From Paraphysoderma sedebokerense (taxonomy: Eukaryota; Blastocladiomycota; Physodermatomycetes; Physodermatales; Physodermataceae), in NCBI GenBank assembly GCA_025602915.1, contig JAHLJZ010000078.1, forward strand, positions 1 to 64,000: 64,000 nt of DNA. Direction: 5' to 3'. Shown here one piece after another: positions 49,332 to 61,610 of this stretch. The stretch's first letter is position 1. The number at the start of each line of letters is the position of its first letter. The notes beneath the pieces were generated by a model, which worked only from the letters and a program-made list of their open reading frames with translations, did not search any database and was not told the DNA's origin. Both the position numbers and the translations under genes were made by a program.

Positions 49332-52300
49332 ATGCTCACTGCCAACAAGCGCTTATCCGATGAGGTCAAATCCTCGTCGTCCACCTCCTCTTCTGCTCTG
49401 CGTCCAGTAAAAGTCATCTTAAGGATCAGACCTCGACATCATTTTGAAAAACCAAGCTGTATTTTACTGGAAAATCAAAATTCTATTCGTATACCCAACC
49501 CCAGAAACCCAAACGAATATCTTAATTACAAGTTTGACAGATGTTACGGAGAAGAGAGTACCCAGGAGGATCTGTTTGAGACCGACGTCAAACCTTCACT
49601 CGATCAACTTTTTGCTGGAATAAACACATGTATATTTGCTTATGGAGTCACTGGAGCTGGTAAGCTTTGTCTAGACCTATATGTCAATTATAGTGAAGAA
49701 TGTGACATAATGTTTACTATCGTTATCGTGGATAGGCAAAACTTTTACTATCACCGGATCCGAAGAGAAACCAGGAATTATTCCTAACGCTATGAAGTAT
49801 CTGCTTAGTCAGTCTCAATTTTTTGACGAATGCAATATAACGATTTCATTCTTTGAGATATACTGTGAAGATGTGTGGGATCTGCTGGTGCCTCGACAGC
49901 TGGTACGAGCATTGATTTGTTCAGTTCTCACCCGCGCCGCTAACTGACAAAACTCAGCAAACTACGTCTCTCAAAATTCGAGAAGATCAGAATAAGAACA
50001 TTTTGATTGCCGGGTTGAAGGAAGTTCCAATCAAAGAGTTTAGAGATTTTGGCGAGGTGTTCAAGTGCGCATTTTCAACTCTTGAAGTCCGACAAGCTTA
50101 CCTTCTAATCTGCCATTATTAGAACCGCGACCAAAAATCGATCTACAGCTGCGACAAACCTGAACGCTCACAGTTCACGGTCTCATTCTGTCATGCGGAT
50201 ACAGGTATAGTGATAGCTGGTTAGGTATCTTTGTCATGTGCATGTTCACTGACTTCAATTCTTTCAGCTTGCGACAAGAGACGGAGATAAAATCACAAGC
50301 AGCAAAATGTATATTCTAGATTTGGCAGGAGCAGAGAACAACAAGAAAACAGGGAATAAAGGAAAAGAAAGGATGGCGGAATCAGGAGCAATTAATAAGT
50401 CGCTGTTTGTTCTCGGAAATGTGGTGGATGCATTGAACAGCAAAGCGGTACGTTTCATTATAAACAATTTTTAGATATCGAATGCCGGAATTTCCCCTCA
50501 TTCTGAAACAATTTATTGCAGCATCGGATACCGTACAGAGATTCAAAGATGACTAGGATACTACAAGATTCTTTAGGCGGAAACAGTTTAGCCATGATGA
50601 TTGCTAATATAGCATCCAGCGAGAACTATTATACAGACATATATCAGTATGTAATTGCTATTGCACTCCGCCTGTTGTTCCTCAGTTCTGATCTCTCGCA
50701 CCAATGATATTTAGAACTCTCAATTTTGCATCTAAATCGAAGAAAATAGTAAATCAGCCGGTTGTGAATGAATCAACAGGTCGGTCTTTTATTTAATAAG
50801 CTCTTGCCTGCTTTTTTGGCTCTTGACTTATCGCTTCTACGGCGTTAACAGCATTTCTTGGTCGCCGTGTATCTAATGAGTCCGCCACTTCCGCATCCAC
50901 CGCAATAGAGCGAAAAATTGAAACCAAAGCCGGACCGAAACGAGTTCTGGAGTCTCAACCAGCTGGGCCGAGACCACCAATGAAAAAAAGAAAAGTTGCA
51001 GAGGATGTTGTTACCGCTGAGCAGTTAGTCGCTTTCAAGAGGGAGCTCTTGGAGACAGTGGAAGAGCAGCTGCACAGTACTACGAAGGGATTAATAAGGT
51101 AGCACCCGCAAAATTCGCCATAATTACGAGGCAACGCTGATGGCTTCCGTTTCTGTAGCCCAATTCTTAGGAAACAGCAACCGTGGGTATCGTCTGAAAC
51201 TCAAGTCAGGTTGGAGAAACTGGAGAAAAGAATGTATGCTTGTTCACTTTTTCTGATATTGGTACCCGCTGAAAGTTGTCCCTGACCATATTTGCATGTA
51301 CCCATAGTGAAACAAGATTGCAGGTCGATAAAGATGTATTGCTTGAAATGTCACCGGCTACTCAAATGAAGGTCGCAAAAGGATTTCTTGTTAAAGCCAG
51401 ACAATATGAAGCGCAAGGCGATACGGAGAAAGCTCAGGAATCATATCAGCGAGGTCTGTTTTTGTGAACCACCATCTTCTCGAATGACATCTGTTTTGAT
51501 TCCTTAACTTAACGCTTTTCTGTCACAGCACATCCACTACTCCCGGAAAAATCACAGAAAATTGAAAAGAAAATACAAAAACTTCAAAAAATATCGCAAG
51601 ACGGATCTGGTGGCAATCCGTCATCATCGTTGTCTAAATGCTCTACCTCAATCATGTCTGCTTCTCTCCTCATGGCTACACAGTACGATCAGTTACTTCC
51701 TCCAGAGGAATCCTTCAATGTTCCAAAGGCAAGCTCGAAAGTGAAACCGACTGCAGACTCATCAATTGCTGAGACACGCCCAGATAAGAATGATTCCCAT
51801 CGGGGTAACCACCACTCTCCTTCCTCGTCTTTAGATACGTCGGTTCTAACCTTAATTGTGAAAAGGTCAAACATTAGAAACGTCAACTCTTCTTTCTTCG
51901 TCAAATCTGTCATCGACAGCCTATTCTTCAATTCCCAATTCACTATCCACCTCAAATCCCCCGTCATTTAAGTTAAACACCGTTGACATTCCACAAAATC
52001 TAGAATACGATCTGAACGTCGATCTTCCTCCACAGCCACAACCCAAAAAAAGGAAACGAGCAGATATAACAGATATTTTTGACCAAGATTTTTTCCCGAA
52101 AGATTATGAAGGCACCAAAAAAAAGCAAAAAAATTCATCCTCATCTTCTTCGTCGGCAGTTGGAAATATTGGGGGAATTGGATTGGACGGATTGGTTTAT
52201 CGAATTTCGACTGTTCCACAGGATGTTAGGGAACGCGTCGAAAGCGATGTCTTGAGAATTTTGAATTGTGGCGATAAGAAAAAGATAAAAAAGTTGAAAG

Positions 52301-52586
52301 GAATGGGTGATAAACGAACTCAACAGGTTCTTTGTCCATTTTATTCTGACTGATTTAAAATATGGTGGTCTAATTTAACTTTCATGTATCTACATCCAGG
52401 TGATTGATTATCAATCTGAAAATGGAGATTTCAAAGCTTTGGAAGACTTAATTGAAGCCGGTTTATCAGAAAAAATGATTGCAAAGTTGATTGAGGTGAT
52501 TTTTTGTTTCCTATTCATATATTTCATCTCGAATTTCTTGTCTCCTTCAGCGCGCAATTGATCTGGTCACTAACCATGAGTGTTAA
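49332..52586 (+). CDS. Kinesin-10 (KIF22/Kid-like) chromokinesin
   Basis: Fourteen exons: 49332-49659, 49736-49902, 49958-50064, 50123-50204, 50268-50447, 50522-50646, 50715-50779, 50852-51098, 51159-51233, 51308-51453, 51529-51804, 51866-52326, 52400-52495, 52551-52586; about 508 aa. The N-terminal motor has [19 protein letters not shown]-loop [45 protein letters not shown] and [20 protein letters not shown], a pattern specific to KIF22. After a neck and disordered linker with basic KKRKV-type signals, the C-terminus has a helix-hairpin-helix ([20 protein letters not shown]), the DNA-binding element of Kid. By family it pushes chromosome arms toward the spindle equator. The intron 51805-51865 restores the frame and contains CTAAC. 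Confidence 0.92.
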
Positions 52587-52889
52587 TTCACACCTTAATG
52601 TAGGAAAATTTTTGAATACATTCATGTATATATTTTCGTCTCCCTGAACTAAATCATCAATTTAATACAGATAAATGATTTATAGAGAATCTGCATTGAG
52701 TTAATTTGTTGAAAACAACGACGACTCAGCAGTTGCAGAAACCTTATGTTACAAATTATATTATTTTATGTTACATCCCAATTTCATACAGTCGAGGAGC
52801 AGCGCCTGTTTAAGATCTTCGTGTTTGATCTTGTTTCTGATGGCGGAAACTTTGGGAAACCAGATTTCCTATCAATGGCGATTAAATGA

Positions 52890-53435
52890 AATGGACAAGC
52901 TGACAGACTGAGGATAATTTACAAACTACCCGAATACTTGAAGTCACACTATAATCATTGGAAAGCGAATATAGATGAAGAGAATTCTATTCTGAACAAC
53001 AGCGCAGCTCATTCCGAAGTGATACGTCGAATCCACTCTCCTGCCCCGTCTAGAGTAAGACTTCCTGATCCCTTAATTCCGACGTTGATGAATTCTTCTC
53101 CTACATCCCCGCCGGCCAAAATCGTCTCAAACCCAACATCTGAATCAACAACCACATCGCGTCAGCCTGACATTTCATCGGTCTCATCAGTTGCGCCGCC
53201 TACTAATGATTCACCTTCTAAAAAACTATTGCCGCCCTGCACTGGTATTAACGGATTGTTGCTGGACAACACACATACTGTTGATGTTCCCTTGCCTAGC
53301 GATTCGGCTGAATTTTCGGATTTTCTTGACCAACAGACACCACATGGATGCCTCGTATCGGGAGTAAGCGATTCCGCGCAACGAGATTCAGCCTGTAATG
53401 TCGCGACTCGCGTGCTTTCATTCATTCACGGGTAA
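52890..53435 (+). CDS. Unassigned open frame, possibly an exon
   Basis: The frame is open from 52890 to a stop at 53433-53435, with the first ATG only at 53088. The left part (RIIYKLPEYLKSHYNHWKAN) looks protein-like; the middle is S/P/T-rich; the end reads ACNVATRVLSFIHG before a GTAAAT that could be a donor. No family is recognised and no upstream exon with a start codon was found, so it may be an exon of an unseen gene, a decayed gene or chance. Confidence 0.3.
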   Translation, partial: NGQADRLRIIYKLPEYLKSHYNHWKANIDEENSILNNSAAHSEVIRRIHSPAPSRVRLPDPLIPTLMNSSPTSPPAKIVSNPTSESTTTSRQPDISSVSSVAPPTNDSPSKKLLPPCTGINGLLLDNTHTVDVPLPSDSAEFSDFLDQQTPHGCLVSGVSDSAQRDSACNVATRVLSFIHG

Positions 53436-53514
53436 ATTATTCTGTCGCGTTGCCAACCGCGGACATGGACAGGAATGTATCCGTTGCATAGCTGCATTCT
53501 ACTTCATAACAGGC

Positions 53515-55127
53515 ATGAAGCTCTTAATAATTCAGAAATTCTACGTAATGGTGCTTCTTTTGTATTGAAGAGGTTTATAAATAGCGTATCAGTCGTCAAG
53601 AGTTTTTGTTGAAAAGAAACTGCAGTTCGGCATACTTGCCGCGTTCTTACTAGCACTATCACCTTCGATAAAGAGTTTGGTCATTGACAATGATGGGAAA
53701 AAATTGTTGCCCGACGAAACCAACAACCGCGTATCTTTAACCACTCCCAATAGGAGGATTCCAACAATTGGCGCAAGTCTAGGTCCATACTTTTGGTATC
53801 TTGATGAATTAGATGGTGTGGTTGACAACAAATATACCTTTCCCGCGCAAGCTGGTAATGGTGTCGATGTCTACGTGGTGAGCATGTTATTTCCTACACC
53901 AGGATTTGAAATTCATCATCTGATTTAACCGACTATTTAGATCGACAGTGGGATTGATATTGAACACAAAGGGTTTGGCGGCCGCTCGAGCAATATTGCC
54001 AACTTCGTCACTGGAGAAGACAAAGATTATACCGGCCATGGTAATTATTTTATTCATTTGCAAGAAAATGTGAGAAAAAGTAACACTCTTCTGTAGGTAC
54101 ACATGTTGCAGGAATTGTTGCCAACGTGGCTAGAAAGGCAACAATATTTGGAATTAAAGCTTTGGGTAAGTAAGAAGTCAATTGCCCGCTGGACATGTGA
54201 ATCTCTGTTTTATGCACCAATTCAATTGACATAGCTCTTTCGGTGGTATAAAGATTCCCGAGGCAGGACTGTTAATATCCCCAACAAGCCGACGAGCAAT
54301 TCAGGGGCCGAAGCGGTTAAGTTTGCCGTAGAACAAATCAAGATGAAGAAGAAAGAAAGAAAGTCAGTCATAAACTATTCTGTTAGTGGAGAAATGCTTA
54401 ATACCCACAGTGAGTTATTTTGATTGTTCCATATATGATTCTTAACTCAGACAAATGCTCATTTACAATTTCACTGACTCTATTACACAGCCCCGTTGAT
54501 AGCAGAAATTAAAAAAGCAACAGAAGCAGGAATTCCAGTAATCGTTTCCGCAGGGAACGGTTTCACTGACGCATGTAGGAGAGCTCCGCCTGGAGCGGTT
54601 CCGGAGGTGATTACCGTTGCCAACGTCCGGAGAAACAACACGTTGTTCAAAGACCCAAGTGGAAAGGGCGGAAGCAATTTTGGGCCATGTGTTGACATTG
54701 CCGCGTAGTACGTTAATTTCAATTTTATTATATGCAAAGCCAAGTACATTATAACGTGTTTCTGTTATTTTGTCAACATATTAAAGTGGCACAAACATAC
54801 CATCTGCAGTTGCCGGTACCGCTGGAGCAGCAACTCCTAAAACTGGTACAAGAATGGCAGCACCAGTAGTTTCTGGTATGTCAATCAGTTTGCACCGTGA
54901 TACGGTTAAAATTTATATTAAAGCTATCTCACACAGGCATTGCGGCAATACTTCTCTCGATGGGCGCACCGCCAGAAGATCTGCTTCAAATAATTCGTAA
55001 ACTGTCAACAACAAGTGCCTCCGTAGAAGGACTTGTCCACCCAGACGGCAACCTTAATCAACTACTTTTAAACACTAAACTGAAAGTAGCTAGTCTAAGT
55101 TTGATGCTATCACATGGAAGGACATAG
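53515..55127 (+). CDS. Secreted subtilisin-like protein lacking the catalytic Ser
   Basis: Likely exons 53515-53544, 53593-53877, 53941-54040, 54097-54165, 54254-54409, 54491-54707, 54787-54875 and 54937-55127 give about 378 aa; the first two (48-nt intron) are tentative. A hydrophobic N-terminal segment (FGILAAFLLALSPSIKS) fits a signal peptide. The S8 peptidase pattern is clear: Asp in VYVIDSGIDIEHKGFGGR, His in YTGHGTHVAGIVANVARKA, oxyanion Asn in IPVIVSAGNGF. The serine motif, normally GTSMAAP, reads GTRMAAP at about 54847-54867 (AGA codon), so the nucleophile is replaced by Arg. The frame is otherwise intact, so this looks like a pseudoprotease kept for binding, or a recent loss. No inhibitor I9 prodomain is clearly visible. 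Confidence 0.8.
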
Positions 55128-56265
55128 GAAGTGAAATGCTTGGGTTGTAAGCGCAGGATAGTTCAGAGGTGACATTAATGTGGTAGTTCCACGGTGTTTG
55201 AAGTTAGATTATTGACTGGAATCTTATCCGTTCGGAGGAAAAGTAGAAGGATTCTTATAAGTATGTTGAGATTATGTAAGAATGGTTACCGAGAGAATTA
55301 TTATACAAATGACAATTGCAATACTTGATAGAAAAATAGGAATAAATGATTAGAATTAAATCTCGTAATATCGATGAAACTGGATGATACAAACGAGCGC
55401 AGCATTGTGGAGATGTAGATTCAAACATGATACCTAACATATGGAGACGCAAGAGCTTGTTTGATTTTAGGACAAAATTGAACAAACATTTTATTCATAA
55501 TCGAAAGTTAATTTATCCCTAAAACACCTAATATACCTAAAATAAGAATGAATTTAAAGTAATAGCAAGAACATAACAGAGAAATGAACGGACCACTATT
55601 GAAATCGATGTTGCAGAATTCTGTTAAACAAATAATCTCGATGACAGGTGAGTCCCCTTTGTAAAATACATCTTTGTTCATTTCGCCATCAAAAGGAAAA
55701 CATTGATCACTCACTCATTACAATCGACGACCTATCACCAGATAACACTTAAGACGTGGCAAAGAAATGATAGCAAGAGGAAGGAGAAAACAGAATTGTG
55801 TTGCTCTGTGACCTTACAGATATCCAAATATCAAATCAAGGTCCCGATCACCTTATGAAAGATTCTTTTCCACGTCCAGGGAAAGTAGGCTTAGGCATTC
55901 CTCATGTCGATTGGAACGGAAACTGCAACCGGAACTCGCATCATTATTACGGAAAACATTCACAGTCACAATGTGATGGTTCTGTCGTTTGTTCGGTTAA
56001 TGCAGTTGTTCTTAACAAAGCCTGTCAGTAGCCTGTCGCACACAACGTCATACGCTTGGACGCCGTTCTGCCGTTCATGGCTCCGCCCTGGCGCCCGTCG
56101 GATGATCAATTTATTAAGGTCACCGTAAAGTGGAACTCCGCCCCCCGACACCGATATATCTAGTCTCCGTATCATAATTCCACTATTCTCTGCCTTGCGC
56201 TACTCTTTCCTCCTGCTGGATACTCTATATATCTCCCATCACATAGCTGTTTTGGAATATTAACG
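55128..56265. other. Intergenic between subtilisin-like and MEMO1 genes
   Basis: About 1.1 kb. Short frames on both strands (55508-55714 minus, 55798-56128 plus) show no family features. The last 250 bp, richer in G+C and pyrimidines, probably contain the MEMO1 promoter. Confidence 0.5.
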
Positions 56266-58064
56266 ATGATACGATGTGCTACTCATGCAGGGTCATGGTA
56301 CCAAGATAAAGGTCCGCCTTAATTGTAACCCTATATCAAACGACTTAATACTGACTTGCAGTTTTCTTAATCTCATTGCTTCTTCCGTTCCTCTTTATCT
56401 TCTTTTTGGTGTCGTTTTTGTATATATTCTAAATTCAATTAGACAAAGTTTTGTCAAAGGAACTAGATGAATGGCTTTCGGATGTGACGAGTGTAGAGTA
56501 CTTGGACGAAGAAGAAACTAGACCTCCAATTGCGAATGTTAAAGCGATTATTGCACCGTGAGTATTCTATATCTGAATGAGTTGTGGATAAGTGAATTCT
56601 GGAAAAATTGTCAGTCGAGGGAGTAGCAACGAATTAGTAGTTTCTACGAGGTGAAGGAGGAACTGTGTTCAGGTTATTGACTGACTTAACCCTTACTTTC
56701 GGAATTGTTTTCTTTTCGATTTTGCGTTGGTTTGAATTGGTTTACATTAGACATGCAGGATATTCTTATAGTGGTCGAGCCGCAGCCTTCGCTTATGCAT
56801 GTGTCGATACTTCGAATATGTAAGTGGTCACTCCATTTCTTTTGATTTGTGATATTCTTCCGTTTTTACTCATTATGCTGTTATACCGAAATCGACGATA
56901 CGAATTCATGATCCACAAAATTTTCCGGCTAATCCATACGACGTACAGCGAACGAGTCTTTATTCTGGGTCCTTCACATCATTCTTATCTCACTGGTTGC
57001 GCTTTAACCGCATGTTCAGTGTACGAAACACCATTGGGAGATCTCAAAGTTGATGAAGAAAGTAAGAAACACATTCGTTATTTCCTTCTTTTGGGAGTCT
57101 ACGGCTGACTGGTTGTCTGATTGTAGCGATTGCCGAATTGAAAGAAAATGGTCGATTTGATACCATGTCACTCTCGGTGGACGAAGATGAACATAGTATT
57201 GAGATGCACCTTCCTTATATACACAAAATTATGTCCAGGTACGGTTAATTTTACTAATTTATTCTCTCATTAGCACCGCTAATTTACATTCACCTATCCC
57301 AAATGACCCGCATTAGATCCAGGGGTGAAGACTTCTCTATCGTTCCTATTCTCGTAGGCGCCACATCTCCAGAAAAAGAAAAATACTATGCAGAGATACT
57401 ATTACCCTACTTTTTAGATCCCACCAATTTATTCGTTATTTCCTCCGATTTCTGTCATTACGGTTCACGTTTTGGATTTTCTCCATTTTCATCATCCTCG
57501 TCATCTTCATTCTCCAGTTCTTCCAACTCGTCTTTAATCACCTCTACATTCCGTCAAACCAAATCTGACAACCGCAGTGACCATTCGAAATCAGAATCTC
57601 AGACTAAATCAACCCCAATCTGGAAGCAAATCGAAAAATTAGATCACGAAGCTATCGAGATCATTGAAAATTTAGATACAAAAGGATTCTACAAGTACCT
57701 TAAACAAACTAAAAATACTATCTGTGGACGACACCCTATAGGCGTTTTACTCAATATTCTTGACCTCGCAAAAAGTGAATTGAAGAGTTCAAGTTCTGTT
57801 GGCTCTTCAGATCAGGATAAAGTAAACGGGGAAAGTAGTACATCAATTCAAGACAAAGGAAACCCAAAGAAACGAAAAGCAGAAAGTGACGAAGGTGAGG
57901 AAAATGAAACAGATCAAGAAGCTGAAGCTGGAGAAGTCAAACGGAATGAGGATTCGGATAAACAATTGTTTTTAAAGTTTACGCGGTACGAACAAAGTTC
58001 AAAATGTATGAAAAAGACGGATAGTTCAGTCAGCTATGCTAGTGCTTTTGTTTGTTTGATTTAA
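56266..58064 (+). CDS. MEMO1: MEMO1 family protein
   Basis: Exons 56266-56311, 56449-56557, 56751-56819, 56949-57061, 57127-57238 and 57317-58064 give 398 aa. Family blocks are [89 protein letters not shown] and [10 protein letters not shown]. The metal-site His residues ([12 protein letters not shown]) and the conserved Cys in TICGRH are present; human MEMO1 binds copper or iron at this site. The protein is about 100 residues longer than human MEMO1 (297 aa) because of two insertions: a Ser-rich loop after GSRFGFS and a charged K/E-rich loop before the last strand. Confidence 0.94.
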
Positions 58065-58950
58065 TTTGATTCGAAAGATGTGTAGTGTATATAAAATGAC
58101 TTGAAATATATTGATTTTCTTCATTCTTTTTGTATTATCATTCGTAGTATAACTATCCTATGATATTCTTTTCTATTTTCTTTCGTACTCATTGACTTTC
58201 CGACGTACTCCCGAATGCACAGTTAATTCCATTCAAATATTGAACACGTCATTTCCGACTGTTCAATAATTATTTGATTTGATTTGTACATAACATACCT
58301 TCACCGCCGATTCTGAATAAACAATTCTCCCTTGTATTGGTATAAACAAACTGTACAAGATAAATAACTTTATTCGATATTCATTACTTCTTGGGTTTTC
58401 TTATGTATTTTCTCTTTTATTCACAGATTACTTTAATATAGTACACGTCATATACAAGTCACGACAATTTGCACCTGTGTTTCATCAGTTCAACTTATCG
58501 TTTGATTTAACATCTTGTTATTAGCCCAGTTCAATTAAACCAATTTACACATATGTTCATTACCAACATTATGCCGATATACAGTTCAAGATTTAATTTC
58601 TTGTTTCTAATAAGATTTATTTTTCTCCCTATCCGGTTCCCTCGGTCCCCAATTGTACACCCATACAATAAAAAAGTAATAAAACGTAGAAACAAAATGG
58701 TGACACGGTTTTATATTTTTTACAAGATTGTTGATCTACAATTTAGTGGTTGGCAGTCTTCACAAATACAGTCGCTGATCTGGAAAAAGTAGAAAAAAGC
58801 GACCCAATTGTCCCATAAGAGAAGTATTGAGTTTCGATTGAAGAGTAAATAAATTTCATGAGGGCGGTTACAGCGGATATATTTGGAAATTGATGAATTA
58901 GCAGTAGTATTTCCGCGCCTAAAGGAAGAAACGTTGTTAGACATTGATGG
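58065..58950. other. Convergent 3' spacer
   Basis: About 890 bp, very AT-rich, between the ends of MEMO1 and the cyclin gene. No gene, RNA or repeat recognised. Confidence 0.5.
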
Positions 58951-60931
58951 TTAAACGACCTGAAATATAGCGTCAACAGAAGCATTATGAAGATATCGAC
59001 GTACATTTCCATTTTCTTTCCCATTACCCCCGACTACTCCAATGTTGCCTAAGCTCGCTCGTCTTCCTGCATGTGCATCCTGTCCAATCCTTCCCCCAGC
59101 ATCTTTGGACACAGGGGCGGGAACAGGGGTAGGATAAGAGTTGTTTACCGTAGTAACTGTGCTGTAGTTCTCGTTGTATGGTAACGCGATAGGGTAATTG
59201 GAGGCAACTGACGAGGTGGGATAGGCGACTGACGTGTAAGTCTGCTGGGATTGTGGGTGGGTCAGAGGTGCAGGTGGGAGAGGACGGGAAGATGGCTGAG
59301 AGGGGAAAGACCCAGGAACTGAAAGATGTTGATGGGAGGGTTGAGGGTTGGTCAGAGATTGGATAGATGGAAGCGATAACGATGGCGATGTCTTATTGTT
59401 TGAGAATTTGGATTGCTGATATGCCTGTTGAGATTGAGCTAAGGTCGTGGATGGGGACACTGAAGATGAATATGAAACATGGCTCGAGTTGGATGGAGAA
59501 CGGTATTCGTTGAAATTATTAGGATAATTTGGCAAAGGTATGGGCAATGGTTGAGATAGCTCAGGATTTGACGAAGTTCGAAGAGGAAAAGGCTGACCAG
59601 GTTGCAAATTATATGCTGACGGAGACGATGCGGAAGACTGTCGTGACGCCGGATTTGAGTATGATTGGGGATAATTAGGACTGGGGCTGTTGTAGGATGG
59701 TAAATGCAGTACCTGAGTTCCGGACGGACTGCGAGTTAAATGGTTCGAAGGAAGGATCATTTGAGACTGTGGTTGCGATATAGATGAGGAGTGCAGATGA
59801 GGTTGAGTGGGGTAAGTACGGCCAGGGCTATTTGAGGAATAGGATTGATTTTGGGAGGAAGAATTTGACTGTGAAGAAGAAGAAGCGTGCGATAATGAAC
59901 CCCTGCGGTATTGCAGTTGTGAGTACGTCCTCGGTGGATGGACTTCCGACTCGGAAGAGGATATGTGTTGCGGAAAATTCTGCGACTGCGATGGCGACGG
60001 GACAGGCGAGTAAAAATTTGACGAACAAGCTACTGAAGATGAAGCCAGTTGTCTCGGTGCACCGGCGGTGATGGGACTTATTGGCATGGTGCCGTTTGCT
60101 CCGAATAATTCAGGAGAAGGAATGGTAATTTGTAACCTCGTTTGCAAACTTTCTTGTATCCGCATCTCCGCGAGATAATGGTTTAACAACTGATTCCCGT
60201 ACTTGTCGAATTCATGAGGCTGTATAATCAAATCGAAATTCATCATGAACAAAAATTCGAGTTCTAGTTGGTTGAGTTCGACAGTCGAAATACCGCCGAC
60301 TTTGGCGTAGTGACTACATTATTTTGTATTGGGGTAAAGATGTGGATAATACCGAAAGAGGAAAGAATACAAGGGGAAAAAATTGTAAGAATGATTGTAA
60401 ATAGCACTGCTGGAAGCGGCCGGCCGAGCAACAAACTCCGCCACACTCGCTGAAGCACCACAGACACAAAAAAAATACGAACCTATTTGTGTAAAAGACG
60501 TCGGAGAAGAACTTTGTTGCTACCATGACGCCGACAATGAGAAACCTGTGAACATTGTAGCTATTCACCACAAAGGGATTCTTGGAATTTGCAAGACGAT
60601 CCATGTAAACCAAGATAGCCATCAATACTGCATTATTGCAGGGGGCGTATTTTAATATTCTGGCGAGGTACTGATGAATTGTGATATTTGTGGGGATACT
60701 CCGAGCATGAAATCTAGTAATTTGAGAATGCACTTGTGTTTTCGATAGGTTAGGAGAGGAAGGGGAGGAATTCGAAGGTGAATTAGAGGAAGATGAATTA
60801 GAGGAGGAAGTTGAAGACAAGTTGTCGTTCGCCTTTGTAATTTTGACAATAAGAGTGGACATCATTTTCACCGTCTCCTTTGGAGATACTTTGTCGTAAG
60901 AGTAGACATTTGAACCCGGGTCTTGCATCAT
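58951..60931 (-). CDS. PHO80/PCL-type cyclin
   Basis: Exons 60931-60483 and 60313-58951 give about 603 aa. The cyclin box near the N-terminus reads SIPTNITIHQYLARILKYAP, VLMAILVYMDRLANSKNPF, HRFLIVGVMVATKFFSDVFY, then across the splice YAKVGGISTVELNQLELEFL. This is the Pho80/Pcl6-7 type that partners Pho85-like CDKs in nutrient signalling. A short Ser-rich insertion precedes the box. After about residue 230 the protein is a long S/P/Q/N-rich disordered tail of over 350 residues with many SP sites, much longer than in yeast homologs. The donor is GTTCGT, another +3 T donor. Alternative splicing after DAIFQ near the end cannot be excluded. Confidence 0.87.
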
Positions 60932-61610
60932 CTTTGCGAGATTGTGTCTTGGGTTTGCTTGCCCACTTTAGATGAAATGACGACAGACTGGGCCGGGGAG
61001 GATGAGCGGCAACAGAGAGGGGTCTGGCTGAGTAGCTGAGGAGGGGTAGAGCGTCGAGCTGTCGGACGGGAGGGCGGACAGAGTGTGCAGTTAGACGGCA
61101 GAGTGTGGGAGGGAATGCATCTTCTGGTGTTGCTGTTGCTGTTGTTCTATGTATGTATCTGAGAGAGGGAATGAATCTGATGCTGGAAGGAGTCCGCAAA
61201 AGTGGAATTTCGTTTGCTGGTGAACCACTGGTGAACCAAACGGGAATCTTGCTGCAACGACTGGTGAACGAGTGGCGACCACGCGCTCTGATTGGTCCGC
61301 TATTTTTATTACGTCTGGTATAATTTGCTATTCCTCGTCATTTCAATACTGTAGTAAATTTTATTAATATTCCATCAAATTAGACATAGCTGTGCATGTA
61401 TGTAGTATGAAATAATAAAAAGCAGTCTGCCATCAGCTAGCAGTACAAAACAAAAATGAATTCAGCGCACCCGACTGTGGCATGTTCCAATTCGTACTTT
61501 AAAATTGCCAAAGCTTAAAAACTCCACAAAAAGTCAATTTCCCGCATCAATTCACTTGACAATTTATTTATCAATCACAAATATTCAGCAATCACCCTAT
61601 TACTCTTTCG
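60932..61610. other. Divergent promoter region with purine-rich and GTT/GCT repeat tract
   Basis: About 680 bp upstream of both cyclin and channel genes. The left half is unusually G-rich on the plus strand (around 60985-61110), followed by a short GTTGCTGTTGCTGTTGTT run near 61130-61146. The right half is AT-rich. No coding sequence supported. Confidence 0.6.
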
